A DNA stretch of 64,000 nt. It comes from CAWCCP01 sp963701245 (GTDB taxonomy: Bacteria; Patescibacteriota; Saccharimonadia; Saccharimonadales; UBA4665). Where the stretch lies: positions 1,674,001 to 1,738,000 of the forward strand of contig OY969576.1 of the NCBI GenBank assembly GCA_963701245.1. The letters are read 5' to 3'. A program made the position numbers and the translations under genes. Of this stretch, positions 33,323-42,261 are shown one piece after another. A model generated the notes under the pieces. That model was not told the DNA's origin, did not search any database, and saw nothing but the letters and a program-made list of their open reading frames with translations. The first letter of the stretch is position 1. The number at the start of each line of letters is the position of its first letter.

Positions 33323-35671
33323 ATGGCAGTTCAACAACCACAGACGGGCCCCCAACCGAATCAACCACCACCGCAACTCACTTATGATGAGCGATTAGAA
33401 AATTTTCTTAATGCACAAGATCCGAATCTTATTAACGACCGTAATGAAATTCTTACTAGTTTAGATACAGCACGTGATGCATATGCCGAAGGAATTGCGA
33501 GAACAAGTGCTGCTACTTTTAACGGACACACAGGCGATCTTGAAACTTTACGCGAGGCTTACGTCATGTGGCACGGTGTTGCGGGTGTTCGAGCGCTGAT
33601 AGAATTTGATACTGCGAACGAGTTACCTGCAGTTGGAGATCCTGGACGAGAACAGAGAATTCGTGAGTTGTCGGCTATTGGTGTACTGGGAAGCGAATTA
33701 CCGCAACCTGCAGCTACTGGTCAGGGCAATCAGCCGCCCCAAGCCAACGAAGTGCAACGCGTTGACGGCCATGACGGTGAAGCTAATAAATTAGCTCGTG
33801 CCGTCGAGCTCGCCCGATTACAACGAGCTGGATTCGATGAACAAGGTCAAGCGCAAGGTGGCAGATTTAGGAGAGCTTATAGTCGGGCATCTCGATGGTG
33901 GGCTAACAGAGGTTTTATTGTTAAAACCGGCGTTATGCTTGGTCTTGGCGTGGGTGTCGCAGCTGCGGGTGCTACATTAGCGCTCACCGCACCTGCCGCT
34001 GCCGCCGCAGGATTAGTTGGTGGAGTGAGTATATCAAAAGCTTGGGCATCAGCTCATATGAAAAACCGAGGCCAGATTGCCACTACGGTAACCAATAACC
34101 AGGGACAACGAGTTACTAGAGCTCATAATGAAGCCGAATTGAATGTTGACCAAGCAGTTCAAGCCCATAATGAAGCTCGTGTTCAGGATGCAGATCATGG
34201 TGTTACTATTGAAGAAGTAACGAGCGCGTTCCATGATGCAGCACGAAAAAGATTACAAAAAAACAGAGCGCGAGCCGCTGTCGGTACAGTTTTGACTGTT
34301 GGTGCTGTCGTAGGTGGTTCTTTGTTACACCATGATCTTGATAATGCAGTCGATCACATAGTAGATAAATTCTCTGGACATGGTCCTCACGGAAGTGGAA
34401 GGCCCGAGCCGACTTCTTCTAGCCGCCCGGCAGCTTCTTCAACTCGTACGGGCAATGCGCCAAAAGGCAGTGGCACTACAACTGGCGGCAGAACTTCAGC
34501 AACTCCGGGAGCAACAAGTACACCTGGTACACCTGGCGCATCAGCTGCTCCGGGTACTCCAGGAGTAACTGTATTGCCAGCTGGCGAGGTAACTCCTCAC
34601 ACGGAAACCGTATTGCAACACTTTAGTGCCGAGAAGACTGCTAAAATCGAACGCGTCTGGGCAACCGGGACGAACGCCAATGATATGACTCACTTCGTGA
34701 ATGTGCATGGCCATCTCGAGGTTCGACTGGAAAATGTCAAAGGCGGCGAGACGATAATCAACGGCCATGCAATTAATCCTGATACTGCAGCAAACGTTAA
34801 GGTCGCGATTACCTTTAATACGCCAAACGGTCCTGAAATGATCTTCGTGCCAATGCACGATGGTGTCGCGGTTATGCCTGATGCTATTAGTAAGAGTCTG
34901 CTTGATGGTACGCCAATGGATACCGAAATTGTGATCCAAAGTGGTGCCAGTGAACACCTAGAAGTTTTGTCAACAGTCGTTGGCCATGGCACTGAAATAT
35001 CTAACTCGACCTTTAACCATCTTGTGCACTCTAGTGGTGAAGCTTCTCCTCAACCGCAAGTACCATCAGTTCAACCGGTTGAAGGTGTGCCACAATCGGC
35101 CGAAGTACAAAACTATGAAAATTCGATATACCAGGAGTTTGCCAAAACGCATGGTGGCGTGAGTCCAGCAACTAGAGCCGAATTTAATGTCGCCCTGTCT
35201 GAAGCTCTGTCGCATGGCCAAATTGAGTTCGTTACAAATGCACATGGCCAGATTGCAGCAATTGTACCTGATGCTCATTTCGATAACCTAGCCTGGCAAA
35301 ATGCTGATATGAACCAAATTCAAGCTGCCCTGCAGAATGAAGTTGCCAACAAGACCACTGAAGGTGCCTACGCTGTTAGTGAAAATCTCACAGGTGTATC
35401 CCACTATGCTGACCAAGTCTACCAACAGTACTTACAAGCACATCATATAAAACCAAGTCCTGAAGCATTAAAGGCCTTTAATACAGCCTTTACAGATGCA
35501 CTTAAGTCAAACAAGTTCGAGGTTCAAGTAGGGGCTAATGGAGATTATTCAGTCATCGCTCCCGATCCAGCATTTGATAACGAAATATGGGAAAATATTC
35601 CTCCTCGTCAACTCTTAGATATCCTATCTCAGATTGAAGAACAAAATGGCACTTTAGTGCCTGCCTCCTAG
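33323..35671 (+). CDS. Large anchored surface protein with C-terminal tandem domains, 782 aa
   Basis: Strong ribosome-binding site AAGGAG 9 nt before the ATG. Residues 1-190 are helical and Gln/Pro-rich. Helices at about 198-240 and 320-335 are hydrophobic. A Ser/Thr/Gly/Pro-rich linker (about 350-415) leads to a beta-rich domain (420-575), then two related domains of about 80 residues each: NYENSIYQEFAKTHGGVSPA and HYADQVYQQYLQAHHIKPSP mark their starts, PDAHFDNLAWQNAD and PDPAFDNEIWENIP their ends. The linker and repeats suggest exposure at the surface and binding. No named family. The DUF5663-like gene follows closely. Confidence 0.82.
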   Translation: MAVQQPQTGPQPNQPPPQLTYDERLENFLNAQDPNLINDRNEILTSLDTARDAYAEGIARTSAATFNGHTGDLETLREAYVMWHGVAGVRALIEFDTANELPAVGDPGREQRIRELSAIGVLGSELPQPAATGQGNQPPQANEVQRVDGHDGEANKLARAVELARLQRAGFDEQGQAQGGRFRRAYSRASRWWANRGFIVKTGVMLGLGVGVAAAGATLALTAPAAAAAGLVGGVSISKAWASAHMKNRGQIATTVTNNQGQRVTRAHNEAELNVDQAVQAHNEARVQDADHGVTIEEVTSAFHDAARKRLQKNRARAAVGTVLTVGAVVGGSLLHHDLDNAVDHIVDKFSGHGPHGSGRPEPTSSSRPAASSTRTGNAPKGSGTTTGGRTSATPGATSTPGTPGASAAPGTPGVTVLPAGEVTPHTETVLQHFSAEKTAKIERVWATGTNANDMTHFVNVHGHLEVRLENVKGGETIINGHAINPDTAANVKVAITFNTPNGPEMIFVPMHDGVAVMPDAISKSLLDGTPMDTEIVIQSGASEHLEVLSTVVGHGTEISNSTFNHLVHSSGEASPQPQVPSVQPVEGVPQSAEVQNYENSIYQEFAKTHGGVSPATRAEFNVALSEALSHGQIEFVTNAHGQIAAIVPDAHFDNLAWQNADMNQIQAALQNEVANKTTEGAYAVSENLTGVSHYADQVYQQYLQAHHIKPSPEALKAFNTAFTDALKSNKFEVQVGANGDYSVIAPDPAFDNEIWENIPPRQLLDILSQIEEQNGTLVPAS

Positions 35672-35710
35672 AATAGAAACGATACGCTAAAATAAAAATA
35701 GAAAGGAAAA

Positions 35711-36049
35711 ATGATGTTAAGTTATAAATTTGATCACGATACGGTATTGCGAGAGCTTGGTTTTGAGTCATCTAGTAAAGAAGTGCAAGATCAAATACTT
35801 GCGGGCATATACACACAGCTTGATAAGCGCGTCGGTGATCGGCTGTTGACCTCCCTCACCCCTGAAGAGCTCGTAAAGTTTGATCAGTTAATCAGTAGCA
35901 AGAAAGAGGACAAAAAGGCCGAAAAATGGTTGAGTCAGCGTTTCCCGGAATACCATCATATTTGTGATGAAGAACTTGAGCGACTCATCTTGGAAATACG
36001 GGGCTATGGTGATGCCGCAGTCGCCCTGGATGATCAAAGTCGCAACTAA
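35711..36049 (+). CDS. Small helical protein, DUF5663-like
   Basis: A 112-aa all-helical acidic protein: LRELGFESSSKEVQDQILAG, then LDKRVGDRLLTSLTPEELVK and AEKWLSQRFPEYHHICDEEL. The pattern of an opening L-x-x-LG helix followed by paired helices with a W-L-x-x-x-x-P-x-Y element resembles DUF5663. This is a recognition by eye. AAAGGA lies 6 nt before the paired ATGATG start. It follows the 782-aa surface protein by 39 nt and may share its transcript, ending at the terminator 36075-36109. Confidence 0.65.
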   Translation: MMLSYKFDHDTVLRELGFESSSKEVQDQILAGIYTQLDKRVGDRLLTSLTPEELVKFDQLISSKKEDKKAEKWLSQRFPEYHHICDEELERLILEIRGYGDAAVALDDQSRN

Positions 36050-36074
36050 CCTAACACTTAAAACCTTACCCTGT

Positions 36075-36109
36075 AAAACCACCTTGTATATACAATAAGG
36101 TGGTTTTTT
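36075..36109 (+). terminator. Intrinsic terminator
   Basis: AAAACCACCTT (36075-36085) pairs with AAGGTGGTTTT (36097-36107), followed by further T residues. An 11-bp stem placed 26 nt after the DUF5663-like gene. Confidence 0.9.
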
Positions 36110-36147
36110 ATTGAGTGGATAGAGCCTTGTTACATATACTACTTAGT

Positions 36148-37448
36148 ATGAATACACGCCGTATTGTGAAGGCACTTATCCCGCGGCAACTTTTTATGCT
36201 AGTAGAACCCTACGGGCACTTATTAGAAGCCTTTCTTATTCATGCGATCAACGGTTTTCCGGCACGTGGTTTAAAGGTGATTGGTGTCACCGGAACGAAT
36301 GGGAAAACCACCACAGTTTTTTCATTCATCGTATGCTGCACGAAGCTGGGTATAAGGTAGGCATGATGAGCACCGTAGCCTACGCAGTCGGTGACGATAT
36401 CAAGCCGCAAATGACCCATATGACTACCCAAACCGCACCTGTTCTTGTGAAACGACTAAAGCAAATGCGTGCCGAGGGCATTGAATGGTTAGTCTTGGAG
36501 ACGACCAGCCAAGCTTTGGCCCAAAACAGAGTGTGGGGAATTCCGTACTCAGTCGCCGTCTTTACGAATCTGACACACGAACATTTGTCTTATCATAAAA
36601 CGTTCGAACGCTACAGAAGTGCCAAAGTGAAACTCTTCACCATGGCCAATAAGAACAAACGGGGCTTGAGAACGGGGATAGTCAATGCCGATGACCAAAG
36701 TTCACCTTATTTTGCGAAGGCTATCACACGCTGTGTTTCGTATGGGCTAAATACAGGTGATATGCGGGCGAGCAATGTGATATTGGGTGATTACAACGTA
36801 TCATTTCGTGCGGCAATAGACAAAACAGAATACCATTTGAGTAGTCAAATTCCAGGTACCGTGAATGTATATAATGCCTTAGCAGCAGCAAGTGTTGGTT
36901 ATGTATTGGGACTATCCTCAAAGCAAATTGAGCAAGGGATAGCCAGCCTGAAGCACGTTGAGGGCCGAATGACGCGCATAGATGAAGGTCAATCTTTCAC
37001 GGTATATGTCGATTATGCCCATACACCTGATAGCTTTGAGCGGTTATTTAATGATCTGAAACCACATTTAAAGGGTAAATTGATTGTCGTCTTCGGCAGT
37101 TTAGGTGGCGGAGATATAGCCAAGAGAGCTATACAAGGGGAATTAGCCGGCCGTTATGCAGATATTGTCATACTATGTGAAGAAGACGACCGAAAAGAAA
37201 ATCCGGATACCATATTACAAAATATCTCCGAAGGTGCCCAAAAATCAGGTAAACAGCTCGACAAGAATCTTTTTTTGATTCATGATCGGAATGAAGCGAT
37301 TGCATTTGGTCTACGACAAGCCAACGACAAAGATACGGTATTGTTACTTGGAAAAGGTCATGAAAAAACTATAGAACATGCCGATGGTGAACATCCATGG
37401 AATGAAATTGAAACGGCTCACAAAGCTCTCAGGCAGATAGTAAAATAA
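36148..37448 (+). pseudogene. MurE-type Mur ligase with a frameshift in a T run
   Basis: Two frames join into one about 433-aa Mur ligase. Part one starts at ATG 36148 (7 nt after TATACT) and holds the ATP loop GVTGTNGKTTT near residue 49. At the TTTTTT run 36318-36323 the frame breaks; one more T would restore FIHRMLHEAGYKVG. Part two continues with LETTSQAL, FTNLTHEHLSYH, NVYNALAAA, YVDYAHTPDSF and GKGHEKT. The domain-1-less layout and these motifs fit UDP-MurNAc-tripeptide synthetase relatives. The diaminopimelate DNPR motif is replaced by EDDRKENP. Either a real mutation in a wall gene or a homopolymer error. Confidence 0.8.
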
Positions 37449-37452
37449 TTTT

Positions 37453-38362
37453 TTAACGTTGGAAGGCGACCGTGACATTTCGAGGCTGCCATCTATACGA
37501 AGGAAGGTTGTGGCGGACTGATTTCTGAGGTAAAGTGCCACCCAATTTGCAGGCCATACTTCCAAGTGCCATCATTCCTGATGCTTTCAGTCGATCGCCG
37601 ATCCTAGCCGCTTTATTACGATTCTGCTCACGTTCACGGGCTTGAGAGGCCAAAGCTTCGACATGATTTTGCGAGTTAATTCGCTACTCACTGATTGCGC
37701 GATGGGGTTATGCAGTTCTCGCTGAGCAGTCAGATACGTATCTAGATAGGTAAGTAGAGTGGGCAAGTGATTCGGTTTTACCATGTGGTCAGCAGGAGAG
37801 TAGGTTAACCAGGCTTTTTCATAGATTGAAGGACCTAACCGCTCAGTTGTATCGGCATACGCAGATACCGGTAAGTCGTATGCGGCTTCCAGACTTGCCA
37901 GGGCTCCTTCTACAAATTCTTGTCGCGAAGGTGGTTTCACGAGCTCACTCGCTTGTTTGCTGGGTGACATTGCCACCAAAATAGGCCGTTCAGATGGATC
38001 ACCGTAAATTGGCCATCTGACGGTCTGATCTTTTCATGCAATCGACTATGCTTTGGCTGATGACGGCAGGCACTTGGAGAACCGATTCGATGAGCTAATT
38101 GTGGTCGTGTTTGGGCGAGTACGCCCTCGGTTTGTATCTGGGACCAATTTATTGATCCGTCTTTAAGCGTTGGATATGATACTGCATCTGAGAGTGGATT
38201 TTCCACTTGCGCGGTAGTAGTGGTAGAAGCTGGAAAAACTTGAATATCTGGGTCAATTATCTTCTGAGGAGTGGCAGGATGTTCATGCAGGAGCAGACGT
38301 ACATAAACATTAGCATAAAATATCATAAAAATCAATATTATAGTATTGTAATAGTACGTCAA
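37453..38362 (-). pseudogene. Anchored exported protein broken by several frameshifts
   Basis: Three overlapping frames stitch into one protein: a helix near the start (IILIFMIFYANVYV), VFPASTTTTAQVENPLSDAV and INWSQIQTEG; then VPAVISQSIVDCMK in a second frame; then DQTVRWPIYGDPSERPILVA and PSIYEKAWLTYSP in a third (37979 frame); and finally REREQNRNKAARIGDRLKAS in a fourth segment ending at 37453. At least three single-base shifts are needed (near 38075, 38035 and 37660). The family is not recognised. It has no matching promoter and lies between the Mur ligase and groES. Confidence 0.6.
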
Positions 38363-38446
38363 TTTGCAGCAATTATTATGTGTTTGCCTAGTGGCAATGA
38401 TTTTTTAGGTCATAACATTTAATGTATGTATTTTATTAAGAAACCC

Positions 38447-38476
38447 TTGACAGGGGTGGCACTGCTTCGTTATTAT
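38447..38476 (+). promoter_or_regulatory. groESL promoter
   Basis: TTGACA (38447-38452), 18-bp spacer, TATTAT (38471-38476). It lies just before the CIRCE operator, so the repressor would block initiation. Confidence 0.8.
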
Positions 38477-38488
38477 GATGGCTGTTAA

Positions 38489-38515
38489 TTAGCACTCTCA
38501 TGCCTATAGTGCTAA
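38489..38515 (+). promoter_or_regulatory. CIRCE operator (HrcA site)
   Basis: TTAGCACTC, nine bases, TAGTGCTAA. It matches the CIRCE consensus (TTAGCACTC-N9-GAGTGCTAA) with one mismatch. It implies heat-shock control of groESL by an HrcA repressor, whose gene is not in the window. Confidence 0.93.
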
Positions 38516-38546
38516 TATAGAATAAAGTAAAGAGGAGTTTGAGTAT

Positions 38547-38813
38547 ATGAGTACACCATTAACACCTTTGGCTGATTACGTAGTAGCGCAAGCTGAAGAA
38601 GCCGAAACGAAAACTGCTTCAGGGCTATATCTCCCTGAAAAAGCGGCCGAAAAGCCAAAGACGGCCAAGGTCGTAGCTGTAGGCAAAACCGCAAAACAAG
38701 TGAAGGTTGGGGACCGGATTGTCTACAAGAGTTACAGTACGACAGAAGTAAAGGTTGGTAGTGAAGAGTATATTTTGGTAAAAGAGGAAGACATTCTCGC
38801 TACTGTTAAATAA
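38547..38813 (+). CDS. groES: Co-chaperonin GroES
   Basis: An 88-aa GroES, slightly short of the usual 95-100. The core LTPLADYVVAQAEEAETKTA (mobile loop region) and SGLYLPEKAAEKPK are typical, with GDRIVYKSYSTTEVKVGSEE at the C-terminal strand set. GroES caps the GroEL ring during folding of client proteins. A GAGG-rich site (AAGAGGAG) lies about 10 nt before the ATG. First gene of the operon controlled by CIRCE at 38489-38515; groEL starts 57 nt downstream. Confidence 0.96.
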   Translation: MSTPLTPLADYVVAQAEEAETKTASGLYLPEKAAEKPKTAKVVAVGKTAKQVKVGDRIVYKSYSTTEVKVGSEEYILVKEEDILATVK

Positions 38814-38870
38814 GTGGCAGCTTGTATCTGAAATTAACCTAAGGAAACTGATAAAGGAGAAATTAGCAGT

Positions 38871-40529
38871 ATGGCAAAGAAAGTTTTTTATGACGACGAC
38901 GCGCGTAAGCGAGTCCTTGGCGGAGCAGAGATATTATACAATGCAGTAAAAACTACTATGGGGCCAAAAGGCCGCAATGTAGTGGTCAGCAAGAGTTATG
39001 GTAATCCAACAGTCACCCACGATGGTGTCACGGTAGCAAAAGGCGTTGAGCTTGCAGATGTCGATGATGAAACATTAGGCTACAAAGTAGGTGCTGAACT
39101 TATCAAACAAGCCGCTTCGAAAATGAACGATGTAGCCGGCGATGGAACGACAACAGTAACCGTACTTACCTATCATATACTTAATGAAGCCAATAAGTTG
39201 ATTGCTGCAGGCCACAACCCGATGCTTTTACGGCAAGGTCTAGAGCGAGCAGCTCAAGCGGTTCTTGGCCAAATTGAAAAGTACAGCGAAAACATTGAAG
39301 GTAACCGTAATCGTGTAGCTGAAGTCGCTAGCATTTCAGCTGGTGATGCTCAAATCGGTAATTTAATTGCCGACGTAATTGAAAAAGTGAGCAAAGATGG
39401 CGTCGTCACTGTTGAAGAAGGGCAGGGGCTGTCACTAGAATCCGAAGTAGTTGAAGGTTTCACTTTCGACCGTGGTTTTGTCAGTCCTTACATGGTTACT
39501 GATACTGCGCGCATGGAAGCAGTCTATGATAAACCAGCTATCGTCATTACTGATAAAAAAATATCATCTATTCAAGAATTCTTACCTCTCCTGGAAAAGC
39601 TTGCCCAAAGCGGTAAGAAAGATCTCGTTCTCATTGCCGAGGATGTTGAAGGCGAAGCGCTAGGTACTCTTATTCTGAACCGTTTGAAGGGTGTCTTTAA
39701 TACTGTTGCTGTCAAAGCACCGGCTTTTGGTGACCGTCGAAAAGATATTTTAAACGATATTGCTATTCTGACAGGTGCTGAAGTCATAACCGAAGACAAG
39801 GGCATGACTTTCGAAAACGTGGAGATTGATGTCGTTGGCTCTGCCCGTAGAGTACTCGTCACAAAAGACGAAACAACGATAATTGAAGGTGGCGGCAATC
39901 CAGCTGAAGTTCAAGCCAGGATCAAGCAGATCACAGCACAAGCCAATACGGCGACTAGCGAATATGACAAGGAAAATCTTGAAAAAAGGCGTGCTGCGCT
40001 CTCCGGTAAAGTTGCTGTCATCAAGGTCGGTGGCGCCACTGAAACGGAGATAGAAGAAAAGAAATTCCGAGTTGACGACGCTGTTGCTGCAGTCAAGGCC
40101 GCCCTAGCTGAAGGTATCGTACCCGGTGGGGGAGTCACATTAGTTAACGCAAGCAAAATAGTCCCAACCGTAGTAAACGACGATGACGATTCTCAAGCTG
40201 CTGGAGCCAGAATATTAATGCGCGCATTGGAGCAGCCATTTAGAATTCTGCTCGCGAATGCTGGTTTGAATGCTGACGAATGGTTGCCGCAAGTCTTAAA
40301 AGCAAGCAAAGACGGCCAAGGTGTCGATGTTAACAGTGCCCTTAAGCTTGTTGATATGAAATCGGCAGGTATTGTTGACCCAACTCGCGTCGCCAAAGAA
40401 GCAGTTCAAAACGCTGCATCAATTGCCGGGACAGCAATGACTATGGGTGCACTGGTGGTCGATGTACCGAAAGAAGAAAAAGCTGACCCGTCCGCCGCGG
40501 GCATGGGTGGTATGGGCGGAATGATGTAA
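38871..40529 (+). CDS. groEL: Chaperonin GroEL
   Basis: A full-length 552-aa group I chaperonin. Present are KNVVVSK-like KGRNVVVSKSYGNPTVTHDG, the ATP-binding GDGTTTVTVL, the apical VVEGFTFDRGFVSPYM and EGIVPGGGV near the nucleotide site. The C-terminal Gly/Met tail reads AGMGGMGGMM. It forms the double-ring folding chamber with GroES. AAAGGAG lies 11 nt upstream of the ATG. Sequence quality is intact across 1.6 kb, which contrasts with the frameshifted genes nearby. Confidence 0.98.
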   Translation: MAKKVFYDDDARKRVLGGAEILYNAVKTTMGPKGRNVVVSKSYGNPTVTHDGVTVAKGVELADVDDETLGYKVGAELIKQAASKMNDVAGDGTTTVTVLTYHILNEANKLIAAGHNPMLLRQGLERAAQAVLGQIEKYSENIEGNRNRVAEVASISAGDAQIGNLIADVIEKVSKDGVVTVEEGQGLSLESEVVEGFTFDRGFVSPYMVTDTARMEAVYDKPAIVITDKKISSIQEFLPLLEKLAQSGKKDLVLIAEDVEGEALGTLILNRLKGVFNTVAVKAPAFGDRRKDILNDIAILTGAEVITEDKGMTFENVEIDVVGSARRVLVTKDETTIIEGGGNPAEVQARIKQITAQANTATSEYDKENLEKRRAALSGKVAVIKVGGATETEIEEKKFRVDDAVAAVKAALAEGIVPGGGVTLVNASKIVPTVVNDDDDSQAAGARILMRALEQPFRILLANAGLNADEWLPQVLKASKDGQGVDVNSALKLVDMKSAGIVDPTRVAKEAVQNAASIAGTAMTMGALVVDVPKEEKADPSAAGMGGMGGMM

Positions 40530-40542
40530 GCCATCAGCATCT

Positions 40543-40585
40543 ATTCGAGACCGACGCTTATTATGTAAAAGCATAGGTCTCGAAT
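40543..40585. repeat. Long hairpin downstream of groEL
   Basis: ATTCGAGACC (40543-40552) pairs perfectly with GGTCTCGAAT (40576-40585), with GCTT/AAGC continuing inside. No T run follows, so it may protect the groESL mRNA 3' end rather than terminate. A canonical terminator lies 40 nt further on. Confidence 0.65.
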
Positions 40586-40621
40586 TGTGTTGTGCATGTC
40601 AAACAGCCTAAAACGAACAAG

Positions 40622-40669
40622 AAAACAGCCTCTCAAATTCTCTTTGAATTCTGTGATGGCTGTTTTTTT
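40622..40669. terminator. Terminator shared by groESL and the tat-linked small gene
   Basis: AAAACAGCC (40622-40630) pairs with GGCTGTTTT (40658-40666) followed by T, with an inner AAATTC/GAATT pairing. It lies between the convergent groEL and the 65-aa gene at 40668. Confidence 0.85.
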
Positions 40670-40865
40670 ATTCTCGTCCGCCGCCGTATGGACTTTCGCC
40701 GTAGCCTAATTCATGACGACGTAGTTCCGTGGATAACGATTTACCAGTTAAAAGATGAATGATCGTCGAGAAACCAAAAATTGAAGCTACACCGAAACCC
40801 AGTGTTGCCAGGAATTCTTTACGACTCATCTCCTTATGAAGGATAGATTCTATTTGTTTTGTCAT
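40668..40865 (-). CDS. Small protein with Tat-like SRKEFL signal, 65 aa
   Basis: The start is set at ATG 40865 (MTKQIES). Within 12 residues comes MSRKEFLATLGFGVASIFGF and a hydrophobic helix, then an RRHELGYGESPYGGG tail. The S-R-K-x-F-L motif is a conservative variant of the twin-arginine signal S-R-R-x-F-L-K. Immediate linkage to tatC and tatA supports a Tat connection, either as substrate or as an accessory anchor. A consensus promoter inside tatC (40893-40922) drives it separately. The open frame back to 40922 uses TTG and is rejected. Confidence 0.7.
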   Translation of the reverse strand: MTKQIESILHKEMSRKEFLATLGFGVASIFGFSTIIHLLTGKSLSTELRRHELGYGESPYGGGRE

Positions 40866-40892
40866 TTTTGTTTTTAGTTGAGTACAAGCCGG

Positions 40893-40922
40893 ATTATACG
40901 GGGCTATCTGGTAATCTGTCAA
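40893..40922 (-). promoter_or_regulatory. Promoter inside the end of tatC
   Basis: Minus strand TTGACA (40922-40917), 18-bp spacer, TATAAT (40898-40893), both boxes perfect. It would start transcription about 20 nt before ATG 40865. Confidence 0.85.
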
Positions 40923-41943
40923 TAGGAGTGATTGACGGAGTTCGACGGACGGGGCGGATGTCCTGAAAAGCTGGCCGGTGGTTTACATAGTTTGTGTAAT
41001 ACGCCGGACGGACATTCGGGTTGGGGGATCGGACCTGACTCTTTTTGACAGGTGCATTCGAGACAGCAGTTGGTAGAACCGATTTTGGTTCTGGCACTGG
41101 CGCAAAATCTATACTTTTTAGTTTCGTGAGACGAACCGACCGACTGGCTTGAATCGCGAGATCTTGCTGGTAGAGTTGTTCTACTTTACTTTGATGATTT
41201 ATAAGCCAGATTAACAAAATGCCGACTTGATACATCAGTATAAAGGGACCGGCAATCAAAAATTGACTGATAAGATTCGGCGTCGGGTTCATTAGGCCAG
41301 ATATAATAAAAGCGAAAAGAATTACCCAACGCTCATAATGCAATAAACGGCGTGGCTTTAGTGGTTTGATTCTATTGATAAGTACCAAAATGAGTGGCAG
41401 CTGAAAAAGGAGTGACGAGCCAACCATATAGACAATTACAAATTGCAGATATGATTGTATGGTGACAAGCGGACGAATCTGGACGGTCGTAAATTGATGC
41501 GATAAAAAGTGAAGCGCGGCAGGCAGTCCGATATAGTAGCCAAACGCCATGCCTCCTACGGCGAGCACTCCTGAAATTATCGAACCCCAAATAATAAATC
41601 GCTGAGACGAACTTGATATAAGCGGTTCTATAAACTTTAAAACGTTATATATGATGACTGGTAAGCTGAATACAAGTCCGCTATAGATACATATGCGAAA
41701 AAGAAAATCGATGCCCCCGCCCGGGGTAGTATAGATGAAGTGTTCCCCTCGAGATGGTCGGAGTAAATAACTGACGATATGCTCCTGGACAGAATAGGCG
41801 GCGGCGCCCCAAATAAATACAGCAATCGCAATATAGTAGAGCCGCTTACGCAACTCATAAGCATGCTCTATAAACGGACGTCTGATTGGGTCAGGCGTAC
41901 TACGGCGTTGTACTGCTCTCCTGTTGAGGTTTTTCTGTTTCAT
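40894..41943 (-). CDS. tatC: Twin-arginine translocase subunit TatC
   Basis: A 349-aa protein. Six helices lie between residues about 35 and 255. The cytoplasmic motif before helix 1 reads FIEHAYELRKRLYY (family HLxELRxRL), and IDFLFRICIYSGLVFSLPVI fits the region after the first periplasmic loop. The C-terminal ~100 residues are an unusual basic Pro-rich cytoplasmic extension (RSPNPNVRPAYYTNYVNHRP). TatC recognises twin-arginine signals and forms the Tat pore with TatA. The start overlaps tatA by 44 nt, so the two are translationally linked. Confidence 0.93.
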   Translation of the reverse strand: MKQKNLNRRAVQRRSTPDPIRRPFIEHAYELRKRLYYIAIAVFIWGAAAYSVQEHIVSYLLRPSRGEHFIYTTPGGGIDFLFRICIYSGLVFSLPVIIYNVLKFIEPLISSSSQRFIIWGSIISGVLAVGGMAFGYYIGLPAALHFLSHQFTTVQIRPLVTIQSYLQFVIVYMVGSSLLFQLPLILVLINRIKPLKPRRLLHYERWVILFAFIISGLMNPTPNLISQFLIAGPFILMYQVGILLIWLINHQSKVEQLYQQDLAIQASRSVRLTKLKSIDFAPVPEPKSVLPTAVSNAPVKKSQVRSPNPNVRPAYYTNYVNHRPAFQDIRPVRRTPSITPIDRLPDSPV

Positions 41944-42133
41944 TTTTTGTTTGTGTTTGTGTTTGGTTAACGTCGCTATTTATGCCTTTTCTAAGTTCGC
42001 GCATAGATTCTCCCAAGCTGCGTGACAGCTCGGGTAATTTTTTACCACCGAACAATAAGAGCAATATAGCCAAGATTATAATTAATTCTGGAGCTCCCAG
42101 ATCAAACAATGCAAAGTTTGTTACCAGTATCAT
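41900..42133 (-). CDS. tatA: Twin-arginine translocase subunit TatA/E
   Basis: A 77-aa protein: one N-terminal helix (LGAPELIIILAILLLLFGGK) followed by the hinge and amphipathic helix KLPELSRSLGESMRELRKG, the TatA/E hallmark. The tail is polar (QTQTQTKNETEK). A GAGG site lies 8 nt upstream of the ATG. No TatB was found, so this is a minimal TatAC system. First gene of the tatA-tatC unit. Confidence 0.93.
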   Translation of the reverse strand: MILVTNFALFDLGAPELIIILAILLLLFGGKKLPELSRSLGESMRELRKGINSDVNQTQTQTKNETEKPQQESSTTP

Positions 42134-42261
42134 TTTTTCTACCTCATATCTATTTTAAAATTTTAAACTCTTCGTTTTATGTTATCATTAGCATAATACT
42201 CTAGTGTGCAAGAAAATAAAATATGTTATGCCTGATGGCTCTCTTTAGGTACCCTTATAAT

